In this document: positions 13,425 through 20,482 of the stretch, piece by piece
Layout of the letters: each line of letters begins with the position of its first letter
Numbering within the stretch: the first letter of the stretch is position 1
Source: Nanobdellota archaeon
GTDB lineage: Archaea; Nanobdellota; Nanobdellia; SCGC-AAA011-G17; GW2011-AR17
DNA length: 23,479 nt
Assembly: GCA_030018575.1 (NCBI GenBank)
Contig: JASEIA010000011.1
Span: forward strand, 1-23,479
Direction of reading: 5' to 3'
Program-made: the position numbers and the translations under genes
The notes under the pieces: model-generated
Databases searched by the model: none
What the model was told of the DNA's origin: nothing
Seen by the model: only the letters and a program-made list of their open reading frames with translations

Positions 13425-13495
13425 TTTGTTCTCCAGCACATTCTCACTGCATAGCCCCGCAACGCTCCTAACTCAGTCTGCTTGTGTTTCTGCAT
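13421..13495 (-). CDS. Micro-ORF, 24 residues, coupled at both ends
   Basis: ATG 13495 follows the previous stop by one base (TAAAATG), and the TGA overlaps the zinc-finger gene start (ATGA). The product starts MQKHKQTELGALRGYAVRMC and is basic. It could be a translational relay peptide or a fortuitous frame. The coupling at both ends is the only support, and the ribosome-binding site (AAGGGA, 11 bases upstream) is poor. Confidence 0.35.
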   Translation of the reverse strand: MQKHKQTELGALRGYAVRMCWRTK

Positions 13496-13496
13496 T

Positions 13497-13649
13497 TTAT
13501 CTAATTCCCTTTACACTTTTATAGTCTCTTAAGCATAAAATACCTCCAGAATAAAAAGGAAGCCCGGCATTCCCTTCGAAAAGGTCATACCGGGGACTTA
13601 AATATATATTAAACTCGCCAATGTATTTATAAAGCTTTCGTCCATTCAT
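13497..13649 (-). CDS. Small protein, 50 residues, second in the operon
   Basis: An ORF below usual length cut-offs. AAGGAGAT ends three bases before the ATG on the minus strand, which is a good ribosome-binding site, and the ATG overlaps the TGA of the preceding micro-gene (ATGAATG). The product reads MNGRKLYKYIGEFNIYLSPR then YDLFEGNAGLPFYSGGILCL and a basic end. It is rich in Tyr, Phe and Gly with alternating strands, unlike a random frame. A 14-bp imperfect hairpin (13563-13594, CGAA loop) lies inside the coding region. Function unknown. It might be a fragment of a larger ancestral protein. Confidence 0.55.
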   Translation of the reverse strand: MNGRKLYKYIGEFNIYLSPRYDLFEGNAGLPFYSGGILCLRDYKSVKGIR

Positions 13650-13762
13650 CTTATCTCCTTCAAGAACCCCTCTATCCTCTTCTCAACAATAGCAACAAAT
13701 GTTAACAGTGAATGATGCGCTGAAACAAAGTTGCACAATTCCGTTTCACAAACATAAGCCAT
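13646..13762 (-). CDS. Leaderless 38-residue protein heading the accessory operon
   Basis: The ATG lies about 27 nt after the TATA-like AATAAATAAG, exactly the leaderless spacing used elsewhere in this window, and the TGA overlaps the next small gene's ATG. The product begins MAYVCETELCNFVSAHHSLL and continues TFVAIVEKRIEGFLKEIR. It has two cysteines five residues apart, two histidines and an amphipathic C-terminal helix. Cys and His spacing could allow a small metal site, but this is speculative. As first gene of the operon it may be a regulator. An inverted-repeat arm (13730-13740) lies within it. Confidence 0.55.
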   Translation of the reverse strand: MAYVCETELCNFVSAHHSLLTFVAIVEKRIEGFLKEIR

Positions 13763-13823
13763 AAGAACAGGGAATGGAATGCTTATTTATTAATATTGCT
13801 AAATTGTCAGACAATTGTGCAAC
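13730..13823. promoter_or_regulatory. Operator-like inverted repeats around the operon promoter
   Basis: GTTGCACAATT (13730-13740) and AATTGTGCAAC (13813-13823) are perfect 11-bp inverted arms that bracket the TATA box and start site. Nested in the right side is AATTGTC-A-GACAATT (13802-13816). The half-site ACAATT occurs four times in either orientation. The pattern fits binding of a dimeric regulator that would cover the promoter. Confidence 0.45.
13782..13792 (-). promoter_or_regulatory. TATA box of the accessory operon
   Basis: The minus strand reads AATATTAATAAATAAGC, with the box centred about 27 nt before ATG 13762. No other good box precedes the operon, so it probably drives the micro-ORFs and the restriction-derived genes as far as 8641. 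A perfect palindrome lies some 10-20 nt upstream of it. Confidence 0.5.
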
Positions 13824-13841
13824 AGCAATTACGTCCTCTCT

Positions 13842-13904
13842 CTGAAAAACTGAAAGTTTTTCAGGATGGGCGGAGCCACTCGTTCATGGCTGTGATACAG
13901 CCAT
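13842..13904. repeat. Hairpin cluster between the operon and hef
   Basis: CTGAAAAACT-GAA-AGTTTTTCAG (13842-13864, 10-bp stem) is followed by ATGGCTGT-GAT-ACAGCCAT (13886-13904, 8-bp stem), flanked by GGCGGA (13870-13875) and TCCGCC (13904-13909) that can pair. The second hairpin differs from one at 21110-21128 by a single base pair, changed on both sides. Confidence 0.65.
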
Positions 13905-13950
13905 CCGCCTTTTCCCACCACTTGCCACTCGCCACGCGCCCACGATTATC

Positions 13951-13958
13951 TTTATAAA
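13951..13958 (+). promoter_or_regulatory. TATA box of hef
   Basis: TCTTTATAAACAC is centred 28 nt before the ATG at 13982. No ribosome-binding site is present, so the hef transcript is probably leaderless. Confidence 0.7.
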
Positions 13959-13981
13959 CACACTATCCATATCCCACTCAT

Positions 13982-16900
13982 ATGAATGCATTAAAGGAGT
14001 TTACGCCAAGGCTGTACCAGGAGACTATTCTTAACACCTGCGTCAGGAACAACACTCTTGTGGTATTGCCGACAGGCATGGGAAAGACTGCAATAGCGCT
14101 GATGCTTGCGTCGCACAGGCTGGGCTCTTACCCTAACTCAAAAATACTATTCCTAGCCCCCACAAAGCCGTTAGTGTCACAGCACCTGGCTTCCTTCAAG
14201 AAATACTTGGAAGACATTCCAATGTCAGTGATGACAGGCGAAATATCCCCTGAGAAAAGGGAGAAGCTTTGGCAGGAGTCAACAATAATCTTCTCAACGC
14301 CGCAGGGATTGAGCAATGACATTGTGAATTCAAGGATAAAATTAGAAGAGGTAAGCTGCTTAATATTGGATGAAATACACCGCTGCACAGGCGACTATGA
14401 CTATGTATGGATTTGCGAGCAATACAGCGGAAAGGCAAGCTATCCGAGAATATTGGGGCTGACTGCGTCTCCCGGCTCCACATTGGAGCAGATAAAAGAA
14501 ATATGCAGGAATGCTTACATTGACGAAATAGAGGTAAGAACCCACGAGGACCCGGACGTAAAGCCGTATGTGCAGGAAACAGATGTTGATTATGTTAATG
14601 TTGAATTGTCAGAGGAGTTCAAGACAATCCAGAAATTTATTTCAGAATGCCTGAAAGAAAGGATAAAGGAGCTGAAGCAGTATGGGTATTTCAATTATTC
14701 AGGAAAGCCGTCAAGAAAGGACTTGCTGGACATACAGGGCTCGCTTCATAAAAGGATTGCTGAAGGCGAAAAAAGCATTGAATTATGGAGGGCTGTTTCA
14801 TTGGGAGCAGAGGCAATAAAAGTCCAGCACGCTTTGGATTTGCTTGAGACGCAGGGAATATCCGCGCTAAAGCAGTACTTTGAGAAATTGTTTGAGGAAG
14901 CTGTAAAAACAAAGACAAAGGCGACGAAAAGGATTGTTGCTGACGTGAATTTCAAGTCAGCTTTTGCAATCTCTTCAAGATTGTTTGAGGAAGGGATTGA
15001 GCATCCGAAGATTGCTGTATTGAAAGAAATGGTGAAAAATGCTGTTGACAAAAAGAAGGATGCGAAGATTATTGTCTTTAACAATTACAGGGATTCTGCT
15101 TTGAAATTAACCAATGAGCTGAACATGCTTCAGGGAGTTTCCGCTAAATTGTTTGTCGGGCAGATGAAGAAAAAGGAAACAGGGTTAAAGCAGAAGGAGC
15201 AATTGAAGATGCTTGATGAGTTCAGGAATGCGGAGTTTAATTGCCTTGTGTCAAGCAGCGTTGGAGAAGAGGGCCTGGACATACCTGCTGTTGACATGGT
15301 AATATTCTATGAGCCAGTGGCTTCTGCAATAAGGCAGATACAGAGAAGAGGGAGGACAGGAAGGCTTGAGAAAGGCGCTGTGAAAATATTGGTTACCAAA
15401 GGGACGATTGACGAGGCTTACCGCTGGTCTTCATTTCATCGCGAGAAAAAGATGTATTCTGTCTTGTATGAATTGAAGAAAAAGATGAAGATTGATGTTG
15501 AGAAAAAAGAGCAGCCTACGCTTTCTGACTATGATGATTCATTAAAGATATTTGCAGATACCCGCGAGCAGCATTCGGGCGTTGCAAAGGAGCTTGTTTC
15601 CAAAGGCGTTAGCGTTAAGATGCAGAAGCTGATGGTTGGCGATTTCATACTTTCTGAGAGAGTAGGCGTGGAAAGGAAAAGTATTTTGGGGGATACCCCT
15701 ATAATTATTAAAAAAGACAATGAAATTTTAGTTTTACCTATTCAGGAGGCATACAAGCTATACCATAAAAACAAAGGCAATTTCAAAGCAATGGGCATAG
15801 ATTTAAATAAAAAACAGATCGGGTGGTTTGATATTTATAATGCTACTGAGCATTATAGTAATGAACTCTATTATCTTTCATTTAATCCAGATGTGAAGCT
15901 AAAAGGGAAAGAAGAAATTTTTAATATTGGGCTAACGGGCGGCCATAATATTTTCGTGTTTAGGAAACAAAAAATATGCTGCATACCAACATCAGAACTA
16001 AAAAAGGGGGATTACTTGCTTATAGTACCGCCAAAACTTGACCAAAAAGAGAGGGTGGCTGGATTCTCTTTTTGTGATTTTTTGAAATACGTTCAATCTG
16101 ATAGCATTAAAAGTTTTAGGATAAGGGGAAATAAATTTAGGCTGAATAGCACAAGGACATGGTATAAAATACCTAAATTTAGCAGCAACTTTTTCTTTAT
16201 AGTGGGGCTATGGGTAGCAGACGGCTTTTATAAACAAGGATACGGAATAGGTATCACTCAGAAAAGTAAAGAACGTAACGAGATTATAGAATCCATACTT
16301 AGAAAAGAGATAGGCTCATTTAGTGTAAACAGCAATTCTTATGACTTTGGCGGGAAGAGTTATTTTAAGCTTTTTAAGGATTTTCTCAAATTGAAACCAG
16401 GAGCTGAAAACAAAAATGTCCCCCCTATCTTGTTTAGTATGAATGGACAAGCTAAGGCTGCATTCTTAAGGGGATATTTCTTTGGAGATGGGTGGGTAAA
16501 CAATTCGACTAACCGCAATAATCCTCAAATTAAGGCTGTATCAAAGTCAAAGTTATTAATCGCCGGGTTGTCTTATTTACTTTATTCACTAGGCATTCAA
16601 AATAAAGTAAAATCCATCTTCAAGTCTTATAAAAATAAACGTATGAAGTATTATAGCCTCAATATTAAGACGATATCACTCAAGCAATTTTTAGATAAGG
16701 TTGGGCAGATCCCAACCAAGGAAATAAAGCTGAATAAATCCATCAGTACACCTCTGCCTTATTATGCTTCTCTACATACAAAAAAGAGGATCCTAAAATT
16801 AAGCGGTGGGGAAGTGATTAAGTTGTATAATGAGATAAGCAAGTTGAGGGTTATATACGCCAGTTTGGATAATTATCTCTTGCAATTTAAGGCAAAAATT

Positions 16901-17851
16901 AGGGTTTCTGCAAACAAGAAAGCCCTTAGCAAACAATATAAGATAAATTATAGCACATTGAGGAATATAACAAATTCCAATCTTAAAGTAACACTCTATC
17001 CCATTAAGCTGATAAATATTTTAAGGGCTGATTGTGGTTTGCCGCCCATAAGCATAAATTTTGAATTAATCAAGAAATATCTGCGCAAACTGAAGATAAG
17101 AACTTACCTCAATATCTATCCAAAGCCGTTATATTCTGAAAAAGTAATCAGAAATGTGTATGAGAAAATAGAAAAAGTTATAGGCTTTGACTCCCTTTTT
17201 GTTGCTAGCAAGATATATGCAAAAGACTTATTTTTAGAAAAGGTATATAACATTAAAAAGGCTAAGAGAAAAGTTCTTGTCTATGACTTGTCAGTTAAAG
17301 ATGCAGAAAATTTTGTAGGGGGAGACATACCTGTCCTTCTTCATAATACTATCGAGGATTTCGTCGGTTCAATTATTGACCAGAGGATTTTGCAGCAGGC
17401 TAAAGAGCTGAAGCAGAATTTTGAAAAGCCCCTGATGATTATTGAAGGCACTGATGACTTGTATTCTGTGCGCAGGGTTCACCCGAATGCAATACGCGGG
17501 ATGATTGCTGCAATAGCTGTTTCTTTCGGGATTCCAATTGTGCACACTAAAAGTCCTTCTGATACTGCTGAGCTGCTGATTGCGATTGCAAAAAGGGAGC
17601 AGACTAAGGAAGATTCTGATTTCACTTTAAGGACTGAGAAGAAGCCCCTGACATTGAAGGAACAGCAGGAATACATTGTGCAGTCGTTTCCGAACGTGGG
17701 CTCGCAGCTGTCAAGGGATTTGCTTTTGAAGTTTGGAAGCGTGAAGAACATAGTGAATGCAGACACTGACAAGTTGAGGGAAGTGGAGAAGATAGGCGAG
17801 AAGAAGGCTGCGGAGATAAAGAGGGTTGTTGAAGAGGATTATTTGGGATAG
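13982..17851 (+). CDS. hef: Hef-type helicase/XPF nuclease with an in-frame intein
   Basis: Hef processes stalled or branched replication forks by unwinding and cutting them. The 1289-residue precursor has a superfamily 2 helicase with Walker A LPTGMGKT near residue 29, DEIH near 130 and QRRGRTGR near 453. The XPF/Mus81 nuclease follows, with IFADTREQ near 522, GDF at 553 and ERK at 564-566. After the intein (567-1122) the host protein resumes with TIEDFVGSIIDQRI. It ends in tandem helix-hairpin-helix motifs (FPNVGSQLSRDLLLKFGSVK and VEKIGEKKAAEIKRVV). Without the intein the protein is 733 residues, normal for Hef. It is active only after splicing, because the intein splits the nuclease signature. 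Its 3' end is duplicated at 19207-19266. Confidence 0.95.
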   Translation: MNALKEFTPRLYQETILNTCVRNNTLVVLPTGMGKTAIALMLASHRLGSYPNSKILFLAPTKPLVSQHLASFKKYLEDIPMSVMTGEISPEKREKLWQESTIIFSTPQGLSNDIVNSRIKLEEVSCLILDEIHRCTGDYDYVWICEQYSGKASYPRILGLTASPGSTLEQIKEICRNAYIDEIEVRTHEDPDVKPYVQETDVDYVNVELSEEFKTIQKFISECLKERIKELKQYGYFNYSGKPSRKDLLDIQGSLHKRIAEGEKSIELWRAVSLGAEAIKVQHALDLLETQGISALKQYFEKLFEEAVKTKTKATKRIVADVNFKSAFAISSRLFEEGIEHPKIAVLKEMVKNAVDKKKDAKIIVFNNYRDSALKLTNELNMLQGVSAKLFVGQMKKKETGLKQKEQLKMLDEFRNAEFNCLVSSSVGEEGLDIPAVDMVIFYEPVASAIRQIQRRGRTGRLEKGAVKILVTKGTIDEAYRWSSFHREKKMYSVLYELKKKMKIDVEKKEQPTLSDYDDSLKIFADTREQHSGVAKELVSKGVSVKMQKLMVGDFILSERVGVERKSILGDTPIIIKKDNEILVLPIQEAYKLYHKNKGNFKAMGIDLNKKQIGWFDIYNATEHYSNELYYLSFNPDVKLKGKEEIFNIGLTGGHNIFVFRKQKICCIPTSELKKGDYLLIVPPKLDQKERVAGFSFCDFLKYVQSDSIKSFRIRGNKFRLNSTRTWYKIPKFSSNFFFIVGLWVADGFYKQGYGIGITQKSKERNEIIESILRKEIGSFSVNSNSYDFGGKSYFKLFKDFLKLKPGAENKNVPPILFSMNGQAKAAFLRGYFFGDGWVNNSTNRNNPQIKAVSKSKLLIAGLSYLLYSLGIQNKVKSIFKSYKNKRMKYYSLNIKTISLKQFLDKVGQIPTKEIKLNKSISTPLPYYASLHTKKRILKLSGGEVIKLYNEISKLRVIYASLDNYLLQFKAKIRVSANKKALSKQYKINYSTLRNITNSNLKVTLYPIKLINILRADCGLPPISINFELIKKYLRKLKIRTYLNIYPKPLYSEKVIRNVYEKIEKVIGFDSLFVASKIYAKDLFLEKVYNIKKAKRKVLVYDLSVKDAENFVGGDIPVLLHNTIEDFVGSIIDQRILQQAKELKQNFEKPLMIIEGTDDLYSVRRVHPNAIRGMIAAIAVSFGIPIVHTKSPSDTAELLIAIAKREQTKEDSDFTLRTEKKPLTLKEQQEYIVQSFPNVGSQLSRDLLLKFGSVKNIVNADTDKLREVEKIGEKKAAEIKRVVEEDYLG
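15680..17347 (+). mobile_element. LAGLIDADG homing-endonuclease intein in Hef
   Basis: A 556-residue protein intron. It starts with Ser in SILGDTPIIIKKDNEI, the block A pattern, and ends VYDLSVKDAENFVGGDIPVL then LHN, the block F/G pattern, with Thr as the first residue of the C-extein. Two LAGLIDADG helices are visible: VGLWVADG near precursor residue 741 and LRGYFFGDGW near 829, with K/Q-rich DNA-binding stretches between and after. Splicing rejoins VERK to TIEDFV. Its base composition is visibly more AT-rich, with more ATA, TTA and AAT codons than the hef exteins, which suggests horizontal arrival. Ser at position 1 in place of Cys is permitted in inteins. Confidence 0.93.
17792..17851 (+). 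repeat. Direct repeat copy 1: 3' end of hef
   Basis: The last 60 bp of hef, including its stop codon, recur at 19207-19266 with 47 of 60 identical positions and no gaps. The two copies bracket the AAA ATPase gene, as attachment-site repeats would bracket an element integrated at a gene's 3' end. Confidence 0.8.
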
Positions 17852-17906
17852 TAATACTATAATAGATTGTAATATAATACTATATTATAATATGAAAATA
17901 GATAAC

Positions 17907-17914
17907 TATTTAAA
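17907..17914 (+). promoter_or_regulatory. TATA box of the AAA ATPase gene
   Basis: AACTATTTAAAGG is centred 28 nt before the ATG at 17938. The spacer upstream is extremely AT-rich and holds a 10-bp direct repeat TAATACTATA (17852-17861 and 17875-17884). The transcript is probably leaderless, so this gene carries its own promoter. Confidence 0.65.
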
Positions 17915-17937
17915 GGGGTTCTTGCTTCTAACAAGGC

Positions 17938-19200
17938 ATGGAAGAAATTATTTTTGAAAACATTTGGGAGAAATACGGGCTCAAGGAAAGCCCCTATTCC
18001 ACATCCCCCTTGAGGCTAGTCGGGATACTGCCTATCGAAAAAGTTTTTGCGAATAGGGTAAATGAGCTGAAAGAATTAGGCTCAAGGGTTGTTTCGGCAA
18101 GCTCTACAAGAACATTAGTTATTGGCGTCCCCGGGGTTGGAAAGACAACTTTTTGCAATTACCTGCGCTGGCATCTATGCAGGAAAGAAAGAGGGGATAG
18201 CAAATTTTTAACTACCCCCATAGAATTGAAGGTGTATGATAATTGGGATAATAAGCAATTTCTTCGCTCTTCTTTAGCTGCCATTTACAATGCAAGCATA
18301 ATATTTAATTGGGATAAATTCAAAACGCTTTCAGATTTGGAGGCGTATATTAAGTCAACAAAGATTAAGAGCCAGCAAGGCGGCGGGCAGATTGCAGGCT
18401 GCGGATTAAGCATAGGATACGGAGAAACCATGACGCTGCCTGAGGATATTTCATCAGAAATATTAGAAGACTTTTTTTTAAGAATATTAAAAGAAATAAG
18501 AAGCAAAGGCAAGGGGCTTATATTGCAGTATAATAACCTGGAAAATGTTGATGTTGAAAAACTGGCAAAACTTTTGCAGTCTATAAGGGAATATCTCCAG
18601 ATTGACGGATTGCACACGCTTTTCCTTGGTCCGGAAGAGTCACTTTCGGCAGTAGAGAGATATACCCAGGTGCATTCTGTTTTTGGGAAAACATTGCTGC
18701 TGAATAATTTGACAGACGGGCAGGTTTTGGAAGTGCTGTCAAAAAGATGCGAATCATTAAAATTAGCGGATGGAAGGTATATTGCGCCATATCAAGAATC
18801 AACAGTCAAAGAATTATATCGGATGCTAAATGGCAATATCAGATTAATGTTTAAGATATTAAATGATGCAACTTTGGCATTTCTCAAGGCGCCTTGTGCA
18901 GTTACTCTGAAAGAAATTAAAATTTACAGCAAAGAAGAAGCAGAAAAAAGCCTGTTTAATTTAAATGACAATGAAAAAAAAATTCTTGTTGCTTTAGCAG
19001 ACAAGAAGGCGCTAAACCACGGCAGCCTGGCTGAAATTACCAAGATAGTGCCGCAAAATTTAAGCAAGTACACCAAGAACTTGTTAAACCAGGGGCTTGT
19101 TACATTCGGAGATGATGAGGCTGACAAAAGGGTTACTATTTACAGGCTGTCTGAGAATACAAGGCTGATACTGACTTTTTCCGGGAAATTGGCAAAGTGA
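17938..19200 (+). CDS. AAA/STAND-like ATPase with C-terminal winged helix
   Basis: A 420-residue P-loop ATPase. The N-terminus IWEKYGLKESPYSTSPLRLV with FANRVNELKELG (about 36-47) matches archaeal ORC/STAND-like ATPases. Walker A is GVPGVGKTTF near residue 63. The expected Walker B is poor: LILQYNNLENVD near 194 lacks the usual acidic pair after the hydrophobic strand, so hydrolysis may be weak or arranged differently. A helical lid follows (MLNGNIRLMFKILNDATLAF near 297), and then a winged helix in the last 75 residues (NDNEKKILVALADKKALNHG, NLSKYTKNLLNQGLVTFGDD). It probably binds DNA. It sits between two copies of the hef 3' end and is likely cargo of an inserted element. Confidence 0.8.
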   Translation: MEEIIFENIWEKYGLKESPYSTSPLRLVGILPIEKVFANRVNELKELGSRVVSASSTRTLVIGVPGVGKTTFCNYLRWHLCRKERGDSKFLTTPIELKVYDNWDNKQFLRSSLAAIYNASIIFNWDKFKTLSDLEAYIKSTKIKSQQGGGQIAGCGLSIGYGETMTLPEDISSEILEDFFLRILKEIRSKGKGLILQYNNLENVDVEKLAKLLQSIREYLQIDGLHTLFLGPEESLSAVERYTQVHSVFGKTLLLNNLTDGQVLEVLSKRCESLKLADGRYIAPYQESTVKELYRMLNGNIRLMFKILNDATLAFLKAPCAVTLKEIKIYSKEEAEKSLFNLNDNEKKILVALADKKALNHGSLAEITKIVPQNLSKYTKNLLNQGLVTFGDDEADKRVTIYRLSENTRLILTFSGKLAK

Positions 19201-19206
19201 GTTGGT

Positions 19207-19266
19207 TTAGGCAAGAAGAAGGCTGCTAAGGTTAAGGGGATTGTGGAAAAGGAGTAATTGGGGTAG
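19207..19266 (+). repeat. Direct repeat copy 2: degenerate hef 3' end
   Basis: Starting seven bases after the ATPase stop, the sequence translates as LGKKKAAKVKGIVEKE, stop, LG, stop. It parallels IGEKKAAEIKRVVEEDYLG at the end of Hef. It has no start codon and is non-coding today. The 190-bp gap to the next gene otherwise holds only AT-rich sequence and TATA-like boxes. Confidence 0.8.
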
Positions 19267-19358
19267 GCAGAAAAGGAGGCTACACTAAAACAACTTAAAG
19301 TTTTATGTATAGTAATATCCCGCTATTTATAAATTTATGTATATGAGTATGAGAAAAG

Positions 19359-19370
19359 TTTTTAAATAAG
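19359..19370 (+). promoter_or_regulatory. Promoter of the HTH protein gene
   Basis: GTTTTTAAATAAG is a good TATA box that would start transcription near 19391. That either makes TTG 19391 a leaderless start or leaves a 33-nt leader to ATG 19424. A second TATA-like GGTATATAAATATG overlaps ATG 19424. Confidence 0.5.
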
Positions 19371-19423
19371 CGTATAATTATATCTCTAATTTGTCTAAAA
19401 TACTCATAAAAAGGTATATAAAT

Positions 19424-20482
19424 ATGAAAACATTCAAAAATAATGGGAATATGAGAAAGAGGAAAAAGAGGGCGAGCATATACCAGCAGATAGCTGACTA
19501 TTTGCGGTCCGGGGAATTTACAATACTTCAAGTGGCAAATGCTGTTGGGCTTAATTGGGAAACAGCAAGAAATGCCATACAAACGCTTGAGCAGATTAAA
19601 ATCGTTTCTTCGCATGAAAAAAACGGGAAAACATATTATTACATGGATGAAAGCCAGCTTATAGTTTTCAATGAAAATACCCTGATGGGGCTGCCCATGG
19701 ATAAAGTCACTGAAGCAAAAACAGAAAAGCTGTTTGGAAGAATAGTTGAAAGGTGGCGCTTATTAAATCCTGACAGGCCGATAAATAAAACCTTTCTTCA
19801 AAAAATGCTTGTCAGGCTAATTAAGGAAGCAGGAATAAAAGACATACCTTTTGGCTGGTATCTTTTTGGAGAATGCGCTGTGATGCAGTATGCCCCCTGC
19901 GATTCTGTTTCTCATGGGGCAGAGCAGTTTGATTTGCCTATTGATGCAATAATAAAGGACTATTCCCGCTTTACTACAACAAAAGAATTGCTGAATCATT
20001 ATTACACACAGGCTGGCAATGAACTATATTTGGCAAGGATAAAGCTAAGCGACATATTAAATGTGCCTTTCACAGAGGAAAGCATTGCCATGTTAAAGCG
20101 CAATTTAAGAACATTCTTATTCAGCTTTGTGAAAACAGAAGAAAATGGGGAGATAATAGAATATCTTAACGGGTTTGCATCAATGGTTACAAGGCTGATA
20201 AACAATGTTTCAATTAACCAATTGGAAGATTACAGGGAAGACATAAGCGCCGCATTTATGGCAATATGGGAGATTATGGCAACATACAATCTATATGAAT
20301 CTCTCTTAAAACAAGGGCTGTATGCGCCTTCTGTCCTGAAAAAGCATTATACACTGCAGATAGAGAATTTGAAATGCATTGCAAACAATTACCTCGGCAT
20401 TTTGGATGAATATTGCCCGATAATGAATGTTAAAAGTTCGCTTGAAAGATTTAAAGGGATTCTGGAAAAACAACCTCAATAA
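19424..20482 (+). CDS. HTH-domain protein with unknown helical C-terminal region
   Basis: A 352-residue protein from ATG 19424 (an in-frame TTG at 19391 would add 11). A basic N-terminus (MRKRKKR) precedes a winged helix at about residues 18-75: SIYQQIADYLRSGEFTILQV, NAVGLNWETARNAIQTLEQI and a wing SSHEKNGKTYYYM. The remaining 270 residues are helical, with a conserved-looking FGWYLFGECAVMQYAP near 143 and no catalytic motif I can name. No transmembrane segment. It could be a regulator that senses a ligand through the C-terminal region. Its 3' end overlaps the convergent PIN gene by 32 bp. Confidence 0.6.
   Translation: MKTFKNNGNMRKRKKRASIYQQIADYLRSGEFTILQVANAVGLNWETARNAIQTLEQIKIVSSHEKNGKTYYYMDESQLIVFNENTLMGLPMDKVTEAKTEKLFGRIVERWRLLNPDRPINKTFLQKMLVRLIKEAGIKDIPFGWYLFGECAVMQYAPCDSVSHGAEQFDLPIDAIIKDYSRFTTTKELLNHYYTQAGNELYLARIKLSDILNVPFTEESIAMLKRNLRTFLFSFVKTEENGEIIEYLNGFASMVTRLINNVSINQLEDYREDISAAFMAIWEIMATYNLYESLLKQGLYAPSVLKKHYTLQIENLKCIANNYLGILDEYCPIMNVKSSLERFKGILEKQPQ

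Noticed and set aside
13563..13594. A 14-bp imperfect hairpin with a CGAA loop, first taken for a tRNA arm or terminator
   Set aside because: It lies inside the 50-codon ORF, lacks tRNA acceptor and anticodon arms, and no T-run follows. It is probably a by-product of the coding sequence.
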